DNA of 64,000 nucleotides from JABDBL01 sp963845445. GTDB taxonomy: Bacteria; Cyanobacteriota; Vampirovibrionia; Obscuribacterales; Obscuribacteraceae. Of this stretch, positions 19,272 through 28,402 are shown piece after piece. The position numbers were made by a program, and so were the translations under genes. The stretch is from assembly GCA_963845445.1 (NCBI GenBank), contig CAWJSE010000002.1:2046001-2110000 (forward strand). The letters run 5' to 3'. Under the pieces are notes generated by a model. The model saw only the letters and a program-made list of their open reading frames with translations, did not search any database and was not told where the DNA came from. The first letter of the stretch is position 1; each line of letters begins with the position of its first letter.

Positions 19272-19307
19272 AGAACACCAGACAATGAGCTGCCTGGTGT
19301 TCTTGTT
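19272..19307 (+). terminator. Terminator behind the giant gene, derived from the RRM terminator
   Basis: AGAACACCAG (19272-19281) pairs perfectly with CTGGTGTTCT (19294-19303), followed by TGTTT. It aligns with the RRM terminator at 5943-5985. Two G-C pairs of that stem have become A-T pairs by matching changes on both sides, so pairing has been kept while the sequence drifted. Confidence 0.82.
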
Positions 19308-19310
19308 TAA

Positions 19311-19658
19311 TAACCAACCTAACTATTTAAAAGATAACTCTTTTTAGTTGTTCTCTTATGCCTCCATTTAAAATGGATTCATCATAATTGACCTTTCTGT
19401 CCATTAGGCGGTTCTACTGAATGTGACGATACTAGAATTACCACCATTGATAATTTCGACTTTTTAGCTAAACCAAATGCCGAGGTTAGATCTTTTTGCC
19501 AATTCTCATAATGTCTATGCATTAACTCTCCTTGGTTAGCTACTGCAACTAGTATGGATCAATGAGAATTCACTGACCAAAATTTTTATCTTGCAGCAAA
19601 GAAAGTTCATTATGATAGGATTAAATATTACTAGCCAGTGTTTGGACTTCTGACGACT
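19311..19658. other. Intergenic region with a displaced RRM-downstream segment
   Basis: No gene is seen. About 34 bases at 19583-19616 match the segment directly behind the RRM terminator (5981-6014) with three mismatches, but here they lie about 280 bases past the stem. About 270 bases between them have no counterpart behind the RRM gene and nothing in them is recognised. Confidence 0.6.
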
Positions 19659-20954
19659 CTAAACAGTCGAAATAATTTTACTGCGTTCGCCTATCACTTG
19701 AGCGCGTTCTTTCATTTTATCCGCTTCGGCAGCTCGATTCATTTTATATAAGAGCTCAGCGCATTCTTCTAAAGTTTTAGCAACTTTAGGATGATCCTTG
19801 CCAAATCTTTGTTCTCTGATGCGGAGCGCCTTATCAAAATATGATTTTGCTTTGTCCAGCTCTCCTTTGTCTCGGTATAGTGTGCCTAAACAATGATAGC
19901 TATGATGAAGACTTTCAGCCTTCTGTTTTTCTCTTAATCGCAATACTTCAAGCTGTTCAATCTCAGCTTCCTTCAATCGGCCTTGTCCTCTATGAGCATC
20001 GCCGCAATTACAGAGAATACTTTGCCAGATAACTGTATTCGAGAGATCCAACTGAATAGCAATTGCTCTAGATTTCTCCAAAAGCTCTGCTGCTTGATCA
20101 TATTTTGATTGCTCCAACAAAGCATAGCCTAAATTATTATAGCCAACCACTGCCTCCCTACTATTAGAACCACGTATTTTTAGCTTTATATCAAGAGCCT
20201 GTTTATATAAAGCTTGCGCTTTCTCATAATTACCCGCATCACTATAAGAAACAGCAAGATTATTCATAGTTAGACCCAACATCATTAGCTCATGATCTTC
20301 AGAAGAGTTGTAATTTTGCCTTATCTCAAGAGCTCGCTTCCCTGCTTTCAAAGCTTCTTCAATTTGCCCTTGTTTGGACAGAGTAGCACCGAGATCGGCA
20401 AGAGCATTAGCAATTTGCAGGGGTCCCAGATCCGGACAAGATTCTAAAATGGCAATTGCCTTTTTGCTAAAGACCTCGCTTTCTTCAAATTTTCCTTGCT
20501 GCCGCAAAGCATCGCTAATCAACATCAAAATCTGAGGTACGCGTGCTTCATTTAAATTACTTTCGCGTTCGCATATTGAAAGTGTTCTTCGCAGTGTCCT
20601 TTCAGCCTCATTTCCCTTTTCCAACCTCAATAGAGTTAGGGACCTCAATTTTAATGTATCCGCCAAAGCAGAAGCAAAAGGATTACTCGGAATAAGATCC
20701 ATGATTTCTTGAATAGGCACCGAACAAGCAGTCAACAGATTTACTAATTTATATTCTCGGCGCAAAAAAGCACCATATGCCAATATGTCCAAGAAAGCAG
20801 GCAAAACAAGAATGAACATGACTGTATTAATCACTATATTTTGCAGCGGATGATCTATACCCGCTCGATAAACAAACAACCAAACGAAAAGAGCACCAGC
20901 AGACCACCGCCAGTGACGTCTAACCCGTTTAAAATCGTCATTTGTCTCTTTCAT
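19659..20954 (-). CDS. Membrane-anchored TPR protein
   Basis: The 431-residue protein starts with a basic, Trp/Arg-rich cytoplasmic end and two close hydrophobic segments (about residues 17-32 and 38-62), so it is probably anchored in the inner membrane. The remainder, from about residue 90, is a row of tetratricopeptide repeats of about 42 residues, such as ALADLGATLSKQGQIEEAL, MNNLAVSYSDAGNYEKAQAL and YHCLGTLYRDKGELDKAKSY. These are kinesin-light-chain-type TPRs, a scaffold for protein contacts. No enzyme domain is present. It lies alone between the giant gene and the TetR gene. Confidence 0.85.
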   Translation of the reverse strand: MKETNDDFKRVRRHWRWSAGALFVWLFVYRAGIDHPLQNIVINTVMFILVLPAFLDILAYGAFLRREYKLVNLLTACSVPIQEIMDLIPSNPFASALADTLKLRSLTLLRLEKGNEAERTLRRTLSICERESNLNEARVPQILMLISDALRQQGKFEESEVFSKKAIAILESCPDLGPLQIANALADLGATLSKQGQIEEALKAGKRALEIRQNYNSSEDHELMMLGLTMNNLAVSYSDAGNYEKAQALYKQALDIKLKIRGSNSREAVVGYNNLGYALLEQSKYDQAAELLEKSRAIAIQLDLSNTVIWQSILCNCGDAHRGQGRLKEAEIEQLEVLRLREKQKAESLHHSYHCLGTLYRDKGELDKAKSYFDKALRIREQRFGKDHPKVAKTLEECAELLYKMNRAAEADKMKERAQVIGERSKIISTV

Positions 20955-21092
20955 AATCGATCTTTAACGAATGTGGCACTTAAGATTTATGCCCTATAGC
21001 TCTAAGAGCTACACATCAAGAACAAGAGTTTAAACTTTAGGATATTATGACACTAGCCAGATTTCTGACTACAAACTCAAAAGAATAAATTT

Positions 21093-21701
21093 TCATTTTT
21101 TCCGTACAATGCCATAAAGCATAAAATCCAGACAATACTGCATTTTATTGGACAAAGTTGCCTTTTTACGTCCTTCTGCTATCCAGTTAAATTGTTCATG
21201 CATCAATGCCAGGATTATAAAATGCGCTGTTCTAGAAGGATCAATGTCTTTGCGGAATTGTCCATTTTTCTGCCCGTGCTTGATAATTTGCTCTAAAACC
21301 ACCACAAAGCGTACTGGTTTGTCCGTTTCCCCGCACGTTTCGCCTTGCATCATCGGTCCAAATCTTTGAGCCGCAAAAGCCTTCAGGAGCCGCCAGTTCT
21401 TTTCTGTCCAGCACCCCATATCAGTAATTAAGGCATAGAATATTTCTGGGGCAGCAACTTCTTCCGTTAAAAGTGTTTCAGCCCTGCTTAATACTTCTTG
21501 AGCAGAATTTTCCTTTATATCAAGAAGAATTTCTTCTTTGGATTTAAAATAATAGTAAAAAGTTACCTTGGCTACATCAGCAGCGGCTACAATGTCATCT
21601 ATTGTGGTTTCGTCATAGCCTTTGGCAATAAACAATTCAACAGCCGCATTTATAAGCCCCTGTTTAGTTTGTTCACGCTTACGCTCTCTACGACCAATCA
21701 T
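21093..21701 (-). CDS. TetR-family repressor of the divergent efflux operon
   Basis: The 202-residue protein has the classic N-terminal TetR DNA-binding domain: ELFIAKGYDETTIDDIVAAA then VAKVTFYYYFKSKEEIL, about residues 22-60. The helical C-terminal ligand domain is not assigned to a subfamily. AAGGAGAAG precedes the ATG with good spacing. It is transcribed away from the adaptor-RND operon, and the region between holds a 32-base imperfect palindrome overlapping a TTGACA promoter. By position it is the likely repressor of that operon and of itself. The inducer is unknown. Confidence 0.87.
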   Translation of the reverse strand: MIGRRERKREQTKQGLINAAVELFIAKGYDETTIDDIVAAADVAKVTFYYYFKSKEEILLDIKENSAQEVLSRAETLLTEEVAAPEIFYALITDMGCWTEKNWRLLKAFAAQRFGPMMQGETCGETDKPVRFVVVLEQIIKHGQKNGQFRKDIDPSRTAHFIILALMHEQFNWIAEGRKKATLSNKMQYCLDFMLYGIVRKK

Positions 21702-21717
21702 AATACTTCTCCTTCCA

Positions 21718-21757
21718 TTGACAATCTTACCACAGTATGTTTACATACTACAGTAAG
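21718..21757 (+). promoter_or_regulatory. TetR-type operator overlapping the efflux promoter
   Basis: TTGACA at 21718-21723 is a consensus -35 box. Behind it, 21726-21757 is an imperfect palindrome of two 16-base half-sites (12 of 16 match) with outer arms CTTAC/GTAAG and an inner AGTATGT-type core centred at 21741-21742. The -10 region (TTACAT or TACATA, 21741-21747) falls inside it. A repressor bound here would block the adaptor-RND promoter. Confidence 0.7.
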
Positions 21758-21862
21758 GTTTTCTACAAATTTTCTGCTAGAAACAGAAGCAAGCAACAAT
21801 AGCAGTCGATCATCTTATATCCGGCGTTCAAAGCAATAACGTTAAAAATTTTCTCTACTACT

Positions 21863-22066
21863 ATGAAGAGTACTCTATCACCTCCGAAAATATCCAATAT
21901 TCCGGAATCAATCAATAAATTTTCTGTCTCTCGCCTCTGGCTAGCGGGGGGCGCTGTAGCTCTAATAGCAATTTTGGCAATAATCGCTTTAAGTATTATG
22001 CTATTTGCGCAAAATAAACCTATCTCACAAACCAATCATACTCCAGTGCTAACAGTGACAACTTAA
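21863..22066 (+). CDS. RND adaptor N-terminal fragment, ended by premature stop
   Basis: This 67-codon frame encodes a cytoplasmic tail, one strong membrane anchor (about residues 26-50) and the linker leading to TPVLTVTT, then stops at TAA (22064-22066). The same frame resumes directly with PVVARVVDRV and the adaptor body, so TAA stands where a codon such as CAA (Gln) would be expected. Fragment and body together give about 465 residues, normal for a membrane-fusion protein. Alone the fragment has no function. No clear ribosome site precedes the ATG. Confidence 0.75.
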   Translation: MKSTLSPPKISNIPESINKFSVSRLWLAGGAVALIAILAIIALSIMLFAQNKPISQTNHTPVLTVTT

Positions 22067-22081
22067 CCAGTTGTAGCGAGA

Positions 22082-23260
22082 GTGGTAGATCGCGTTTTAT
22101 CCACACATGGTTCTATAACAGCTTGGGACCAAGCTTCTGTAGGTGCCACTACCAGTGGTTTGGAAGTGAAATCTGTTTTAGTGGAAGAAGCTCTATTGGT
22201 AAAAAAAGGACAATTATTAGCGGTTTTAGATTCTGATCAATTGCAGGCCCAGCTAGAAAGCGAAAGAGCAAGATTAACTGCCAGCATGTCTAATGTCGGT
22301 AAGTCTATCCAACCGAATCGCCCAGAAGATATCAACGGACTTGCTGCTGCGGTATCCCAAGCAGAAGCGAACATCGGAGACCAGAAAGCTGGTTTAATTC
22401 AAGCAAAAGCTAATTTAGACAATGCGCTCACAAATTTGAAGCGCTATGAATATTTACGATCTGAAGGAGCGGTCAGCGCTCAAGAAGCCGAGACCAGACA
22501 AACTAACACCCAAGTATGCGAAGCAGCCGTCGAGGCTGCAGAGAAAAGAGTGCAAGCGGCTAAGTTTGCTTCGAAACAAGCACAAGAGCGTCTATCAATG
22601 GCACAAATCGGTGGACGGAAGGAGGACATCGAGATAGCCCGTGCCAATGTTTCCGAAATTAAGGGCAATATCAAGCGACTGCAAACCCAAATAGATCAGA
22701 CTTTCATCAAAGCTCCCATAGACGGTCTTATAACCAGGCGAGATGTTCACATAGGCGATATCACGACTGCAGGCAAAACAATGTTTTTGATGGCTCGTGA
22801 CAATCGGCTTGAACTGAAAGCCCAGGTACCAGAACGTGACTTGTCTTTAGTTAAACCCGGACAAAAGGTTTCCGTTTATTCAGCTTTGCTCGGCAAAGAA
22901 AGAATACCAGGATGTGTGCGTGAAATAAGCCCACTGGTTGATGCAGATACCCGGCTTGCCACTGTGCGTATAGACGTTCCAGCCAATTGTGGGTTAAAAC
23001 AAGGTATGTATGCCGAAGGGCATATAAACGTAGGTAGGGATCTGGCGTTAACCGTTCCATCTCAAGCTGTAATCAGTCGAGACGAAAAGCATACAGTTTT
23101 TGTTTTGCATGGTGATCAAGTAGAAAGTCGGACTGTGATAATCAGTAATCGCGATAGTAGTTATATCCAAATTAGCTCAGGCCTACAAAACAATGAACGA
23201 ATAATAGTTGATGGGGCTGGCTTCTTAAAAGATGGCGACTATGTTGCAGTGGCTCGCTAA
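22082..23260 (+). CDS. RND periplasmic adaptor (HlyD/AcrA type), main body
   Basis: The 392-residue body has the usual order of an RND membrane-fusion protein: a beta-barrel/lipoyl start (GSITAWDQASVGATTSGLEV, then KKGQLLAVLDSDQL), a long coiled-coil hairpin (about residues 60-200, with LRSEGAVSAQEAETRQ), the second lipoyl half (FIKAPIDGLITRRDVHIGD) and the C-terminal barrel with PGQKVSVYS. It would bridge the RND pump to an outer-membrane channel. The GTG at 22082 is only the first possible restart after the TAA at 22064; a protein from there has no signal or anchor. It lies 16 bases before the RND gene and is clearly cotranscribed. Confidence 0.85.
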   Translation: MVDRVLSTHGSITAWDQASVGATTSGLEVKSVLVEEALLVKKGQLLAVLDSDQLQAQLESERARLTASMSNVGKSIQPNRPEDINGLAAAVSQAEANIGDQKAGLIQAKANLDNALTNLKRYEYLRSEGAVSAQEAETRQTNTQVCEAAVEAAEKRVQAAKFASKQAQERLSMAQIGGRKEDIEIARANVSEIKGNIKRLQTQIDQTFIKAPIDGLITRRDVHIGDITTAGKTMFLMARDNRLELKAQVPERDLSLVKPGQKVSVYSALLGKERIPGCVREISPLVDADTRLATVRIDVPANCGLKQGMYAEGHINVGRDLALTVPSQAVISRDEKHTVFVLHGDQVESRTVIISNRDSSYIQISSGLQNNERIIVDGAGFLKDGDYVAVAR

Positions 23261-23276
23261 TTTAGGAATTTTATAA

Positions 23277-26200
23277 ATGGATCTCCGCCGCATATCAGCC
23301 TGGTCAATATCTAATCCAGTCCCCACTACGGTTCTATTTCTCACTATTACGATCATGGGCATATTCTCCTTTGCCACTTTAGGTATTGACGAGAATCCCA
23401 ATATAGATCTACCAATTGTCTCAGTAACAGTGACTGAGTCAGGAGCTGCCCCTTCAGAATTAGAAACTCAAGTTACTCGCAAAGTTGAAGATGCTGTAGC
23501 TGGTATAGGCAATATCAAACATATTAGTTCTACGGTAAATGAAGGTGTTTCAACAACAACGGTTGAATTTGTTCTGGGCACTAATAGCGATAGGGCTGTA
23601 AATGATGTGCGCAATGAAATATCAAAGATTCGCCAACAATTGCCCCAACAAATTGACGAGCCGGTTGTTGAGCGCCAAGAATTTACTGGCAGCGCTTTCG
23701 TCACCTACACTGTTTCTTCTGATAAAAAATCGGTAGAAGAACTTAGTTGGCTCATAGACAATAATATAGCTCGCAATCTCCTTTCTGTCGCAGGAGTTGG
23801 ACAAGTGCAGCGTTCGGGTGGAGTAGATCGTGAAATTAATGTCAACCTAAATCCAACTCAGCTTAATTCGCTTGGCGCTTCTGCTGATATGGTTAGCTTA
23901 CAAATTCGCATGTTGAACACTAATTTACCAGGCGGCCGGGGTGAGCTAGGGGCTAAAGAACAATCAATTCGCACATTAGGCAGCGCTCAGACAGTCAATG
24001 ATCTCGCTCAAACTCAGGTAATGGTTGCTAATGGACATTTTGCCCGATTAAATACTTTGGGTACTGTAACTGATGGCACCACTGAGCAACGTCAGTTAGC
24101 ACTATTAAACGGTAAACCAGTTGTTGTCTTTTCGATCGTACGTAGTGTCGGTTCTAACATGGTAGACGTGGAAAAAGGCGTGGATGCAAAGCTCACTATA
24201 CTAGAAAAAAAATTACCACCAGATGTAAGAATAACGAAAATCCGCAGTGAGGCACGATTTGTCCATGAATCTTACAACGCGTGTATAGACTCATTACTGA
24301 TTGGAGCAACGCTAGCAGTAATAGTAATCTGGCTATTTCTAGGTAATTGGCGAGCAGCTTTAATTTCTGCTTTGGCTATGCCACTGTCCTTAATACCGGC
24401 CTTTGCAATTATGAAAGCCAGTGGCTTTACGCTAAACAATATGTCTTTACTGGGACTATCTTTAGTAATTGGGGTTTTAGTGGACGATGCTATTGTCGAA
24501 ATTGAAAATATAGTACGTCATATCAATATGGGGAAAAACCCCTACCGAGCAGCGCTGGAAGCAGCGGATGAGATTGGGTTAGCTGTCGTAGCAACCACCA
24601 TGACGTTAGTCGTAGTCTTTGTGCCAGTAGCTTTTATGGGTGGTATTCCGGGCCAATTTCTCAAACAATTTGGACTCACGGTCGCAGCAGCAGTATTATT
24701 CTCTCTCGTTGTAGCACGAATGCTTACACCTTTACTGGCTGCGTACTTTTTAAAACCTATGCAAGAACATAGGTCCGGCGGGTGGCTTATGCAAATCTAT
24801 GACACCCTTTTGCATTGGGCGCTTGCTCATCGCTTCATCACAATAGTGGCGGGCGTTGCATTTTTTATTTTCAGTATTTTACTTTTTCGCACATTGCCCA
24901 CTTCCGTTATTGGCAATGTTGATCGCAACGAAACGTTGCTCACAGTACAGCTTCCTCCTGGAGCCAAATTAGCAGACACCACCTCAGTTACGCAAAGCCT
25001 CTATCAAAAATTACGTGTCCGGCCGGAAGTGAGTCAAGTTTTTGTCACCATTGGTACTCCGACCAGCGGTCGGATGGGCAATGGCGGTAGTGCTGGAGAA
25101 GTTAACAAAGCTAACATATATATAAGTCTAGTACCTCGTGAAAAACGCCATTTATCACAACAAGATTTTGAAATCGCGATGCGACCAGCGCTGAATCAAG
25201 TACCAGGAGCACGACTCGCTTTTACACGTATTGGTGGCATTACCGGCAAACTCAAAGTTGTTCTCACCAGCGATGATGGAACTGTGCTCAGTCATGAAGC
25301 AGACAAAGTGGCAAACGAAATGCGCAGTATTCCCGGAATATCTGATATCGTATCTAGTGCTGCTTTGCAAAGACCAGAGATTTTAGTAAAACCAGATTTT
25401 ACCAAAGCGGCTGAGCAAGGTGTTTCAATTCAAGCGATCGCCTATACTGCCATGATTACCACAATGGGTGATATTGAAGCTAATTTGCCCAAATTTAATC
25501 TAAGTGACCGGCAAATTAATATATGCGTACGATTGGATCCTGGTTACCGTCAAGATCTGGAAACAATTCGAAATCTGCGTGTATCAGGCAAAGCAGGACG
25601 TCTGGTACCACTTAGCGCCGTGGCAGAAGTAGAAATGGGTAGCGGACCGGCGCAAATCGACAGGCTTGATAGAGCACGGCAAGTAACTATCGAAGCCAGT
25701 TTATCTCCCTCTTTACCTTTAGGACAAGCACTTTCAATAGTCCATAAACTACCCTCATATCGTTCTCTGCCTAGCAGTATTACTGATAATCTATCTGGTG
25801 ATGTGGAAATTCAAAGAGATATCTTTAGCGGTTTTGCTAGCGCCTTATTAGCAGCAATCCTTTTAATTTACGCGGTGCTGGTGCTTCTGTTTGAAGGGTA
25901 CTTACATCCGCTTACGATTATGATGTCTTTACCTCTCGCTCTGGGCGGGGCTTTAATGGCTCTGGTAATATCACATCAATCATTAGGATTTTATGCCTTG
26001 ATTGGCATTGTGATGTTGATGGGATTGGTGACTAAAAATTCTATTCTTCTAGTCGAATATTGCCTCATGGCGATGAAAGAGGGTAAGCATCGTTATCAGG
26101 CTATTGTTGAATCAGGAGAGGCCCGCATGCGTCCGATTCTTATGACCACCATCGCTATGATTGCTGGAATGCTGCCCATCGCGCTGGGCATAGGTGCCGG

Positions 26201-26399
26201 TTCAGAAGCTCGTGCACCAATGGCGATATGTGTCGTTGGTGGTTTAATTACCTCAACGCTTTTAACACTGATTGTTGTTCCAGTTGTTTTTACTTATGTA
26301 GATGATTTTCAACAACGTTTCTTACGGTATTTGCCTAAAGCTGAGCTCGACGAAAAAGAATTACCTTCCCAACCTCAGAAAGTCCATACTAAATCTTGA
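23277..26399 (+). CDS. RND efflux permease (HAE1 family), pump 1
   Basis: The 1040-residue protein has the full RND layout: one N-terminal membrane helix, a large periplasmic porter loop, helices 2-6, a second helix and loop, and helices 8-12. Helix 4 carries GVLVDDAIVEIENI with the two adjacent Asp residues that relay protons. The helix 11 region has GIVMLMGLVTKNSILLVEYC, typical of the MdtB/C-AcrB type multidrug pumps. Length and motifs are intact. TAGGA precedes the ATG. It converges with the metalloprotease gene 16 bases away. No outer-membrane partner is in this operon; the TolC-like protein at 61.2 kb is a candidate. Confidence 0.93.
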   Translation: MDLRRISAWSISNPVPTTVLFLTITIMGIFSFATLGIDENPNIDLPIVSVTVTESGAAPSELETQVTRKVEDAVAGIGNIKHISSTVNEGVSTTTVEFVLGTNSDRAVNDVRNEISKIRQQLPQQIDEPVVERQEFTGSAFVTYTVSSDKKSVEELSWLIDNNIARNLLSVAGVGQVQRSGGVDREINVNLNPTQLNSLGASADMVSLQIRMLNTNLPGGRGELGAKEQSIRTLGSAQTVNDLAQTQVMVANGHFARLNTLGTVTDGTTEQRQLALLNGKPVVVFSIVRSVGSNMVDVEKGVDAKLTILEKKLPPDVRITKIRSEARFVHESYNACIDSLLIGATLAVIVIWLFLGNWRAALISALAMPLSLIPAFAIMKASGFTLNNMSLLGLSLVIGVLVDDAIVEIENIVRHINMGKNPYRAALEAADEIGLAVVATTMTLVVVFVPVAFMGGIPGQFLKQFGLTVAAAVLFSLVVARMLTPLLAAYFLKPMQEHRSGGWLMQIYDTLLHWALAHRFITIVAGVAFFIFSILLFRTLPTSVIGNVDRNETLLTVQLPPGAKLADTTSVTQSLYQKLRVRPEVSQVFVTIGTPTSGRMGNGGSAGEVNKANIYISLVPREKRHLSQQDFEIAMRPALNQVPGARLAFTRIGGITGKLKVVLTSDDGTVLSHEADKVANEMRSIPGISDIVSSAALQRPEILVKPDFTKAAEQGVSIQAIAYTAMITTMGDIEANLPKFNLSDRQINICVRLDPGYRQDLETIRNLRVSGKAGRLVPLSAVAEVEMGSGPAQIDRLDRARQVTIEASLSPSLPLGQALSIVHKLPSYRSLPSSITDNLSGDVEIQRDIFSGFASALLAAILLIYAVLVLLFEGYLHPLTIMMSLPLALGGALMALVISHQSLGFYALIGIVMLMGLVTKNSILLVEYCLMAMKEGKHRYQAIVESGEARMRPILMTTIAMIAGMLPIALGIGAGSEARAPMAICVVGGLITSTLLTLIVVPVVFTYVDDFQQRFLRYLPKAELDEKELPSQPQKVHTKS

Positions 26400-26415
26400 C
26401 GTCCAAAGGTTTTGA

Positions 26416-27804
26416 CTAATGGATACGTTTCTCCAATCCCTCAAGTACTTGTTTGACTTTTATGTCACTGGGATCTAAACGCAAGCATTCTTGAAAAGCA
26501 TTTTTGGCCTCCGGTAGATTGCCGATTGATGAGTAAAACGCTCCCAAACTTCTCCAAGCCGTCGGATCATTTTTATTTAGCTGCACAGCTTTTAAGAGAT
26601 GTTCCTTAGCCTCATCATCTCTTCTTAATCGACTCAACACCAGTCCGCACAAAGAATGAAGAGTATAAGACGATGGATCAATTTCACAGGCTTCTTTAAG
26701 TTTCTGCGCCGCACCAGCAAAATTTCCCTGCATGCAGTCTGCTCTCGATTGCTCGGTTAGAACCCGTACTCGATTAGACTGATTTATATCAAGCGAGTAT
26801 AGCTTTTGCAGCGTGTTTCTGTCTCGCTCCGATAGCTGGGGAATAGTTTTAATCGATCCGGCAAAGGCATACATTACGTCGGCTGGATTGGGACTATGAC
26901 CATCAAGACCCAGAGCATGTCCTATTTCGTGTAGAGCAGCTAAGCGAATTTCAAGATTTCCAGTACCGGTTGCTATAGCGGGAGGAACTAGCGTAATTTT
27001 GGCGCTTCTTATAGAGGTGATGCTGGATAAAGCATCGACGTCTAAAACTGTATTTCCACCTTCAATAGAGCTACTAATATTGCTTCTGTCATTTGACCAG
27101 TGCACAACTATGTCTGCACCGCTCTTGGCACTTATAAAAATGAACGAAACTTTTCCACTAGCAGCATTGCGCCAATCCGAAAAAGCCTGGCAAATAATTT
27201 CTTGATATTGAGGTTCGACACCTGGGACTGTCGCACCGTTATCAATATATACTCTAAGAGGCATTTTGCTGTTATTCCAAAGCGCTTTATGGTGCCTGGT
27301 CGCAGAAGCAAAATAATCAGCACCATCTTTTGCCCCGGAATCTTCAATTTCTCCAGCTAAATCTTCAATCAGTTTTTTGATTACAATTTGGTTGTTCGCC
27401 GGCATATAGGGCAATGATTCTTTCGCAGCGGCAAGAGCGGCTTGCACATCACCTTTGTCTATATAGGCTGTGATCAATCTTAGCCAGGCTTCCTTACCAT
27501 TTCTATTCAGTTTAATGGCTGTCAGAAACTCTTGTATCGCCTCATCATTTCTTCCCAATTGATTCAGCACCAATCCATGCTGAATATGCAGCCCATCGTG
27601 GCTTTGATCCAGAGCACAAGCTTCTTTAAGCAATGCCTCTGCCGCCACATAATTATTTTCTCGCAACATATCAATTGATTGGTGCACCAACAGATCAACT
27701 CTTTGTTTATCTTCAATTGATTCTGAAAATGCGGGCAATGGAAAGACAGATCGCAAACAAACAAAAAAAATAAAGATTGTTGAAAAGTAAATTTTCTTTC
27801 TCAT
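26416..27804 (-). CDS. Secreted TPR protein with matrixin-like zinc protease domain
   Basis: The product (about 462 residues from the ATG at 27804) has a signal peptide ending PAFS. TPR repeats follow (about residues 35-145), then a metzincin domain with HEIGHALGLDGH at about residue 292, which supplies three zinc-binding His and the catalytic Glu. A Met-turn (DVMYAF) lies a few residues on, and two or three more TPRs close the protein. The zinc motif and Met-turn are those of matrixin-type (M10) peptidases, so it should cut proteins outside the cytoplasm. The start at 27804 is preferred over 27879 because it alone gives a normal signal peptide. Protease flanked by TPRs is an unusual arrangement. 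Confidence 0.85.
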   Translation of the reverse strand: MRKKIYFSTIFIFFVCLRSVFPLPAFSESIEDKQRVDLLVHQSIDMLRENNYVAAEALLKEACALDQSHDGLHIQHGLVLNQLGRNDEAIQEFLTAIKLNRNGKEAWLRLITAYIDKGDVQAALAAAKESLPYMPANNQIVIKKLIEDLAGEIEDSGAKDGADYFASATRHHKALWNNSKMPLRVYIDNGATVPGVEPQYQEIICQAFSDWRNAASGKVSFIFISAKSGADIVVHWSNDRSNISSSIEGGNTVLDVDALSSITSIRSAKITLVPPAIATGTGNLEIRLAALHEIGHALGLDGHSPNPADVMYAFAGSIKTIPQLSERDRNTLQKLYSLDINQSNRVRVLTEQSRADCMQGNFAGAAQKLKEACEIDPSSYTLHSLCGLVLSRLRRDDEAKEHLLKAVQLNKNDPTAWRSLGAFYSSIGNLPEAKNAFQECLRLDPSDIKVKQVLEGLEKRIH

Positions 27805-28039
27805 TATCCCAAGCTTAAATATAAATAAAATGATATCAGAATGAATAAATGATTGCCTTCTTAGCTTTAGCTTAACCATGAAAGAACAAGGGCTTTATCT
27901 ATACAGTGAACATATTAAGCACTTACCTGCTCTTAATCTAAATTTTTCACAGGAATCACATAAATCTCACGTTTTGCGCTTAAGGTGTTAAATATAGCCA
28001 CCAATTTATTTTTACTAAAAGTGCGAGGTATATATCGCT

Positions 28040-28336
28040 ATGGAAATTGCTAATCTTCCGGCAGAAAAAACATTATCTTCACGCTATACAAGTGCCTTGC
28101 TCTTGGGCAATATACTCAGTTGGCTGTTCATTGTACCTGGAATTTTATTTTCAGCATCCGCAAATGGATTCGTCAGGCTTTTGCCCAAAACCCATTGGCT
28201 TTTCGAAATTTTTGGACAGTTAAGATTGCTTTTTTCATTCTTCAGTGAATTGCTTTCTCTAGCAACCCTTCATACACCACGAAGATTGGAGCATCGCATT
28301 GCCTATACGACAAAGGCAGATTTGTTCAACAGGTAA
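28040..28336 (+). CDS. Small hydrophobic protein, unrecognised
   Basis: A 98-residue protein with a hydrophobic segment (about residues 20-43) and a second, more amphipathic hydrophobic stretch (about 55-80), probably membrane-bound. GAGGT lies about 11 bases before the ATG. No motif is recognised. It is isolated between the divergent metalloprotease gene and the convergent YHYH gene. Confidence 0.5.
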   Translation: MEIANLPAEKTLSSRYTSALLLGNILSWLFIVPGILFSASANGFVRLLPKTHWLFEIFGQLRLLFSFFSELLSLATLHTPRRLEHRIAYTTKADLFNR

Positions 28337-28402
28337 GAACCATTACTACCACTGCCAGTATCACTCTTCTATTCTAATTTAGATGCCGTTAGATAATCTC
28401 AA

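Noticed and set aside
22064..22066. Recoding of TAA as an amino acid
   Set aside because: TAA is used as an ordinary stop by many intact genes in the window.
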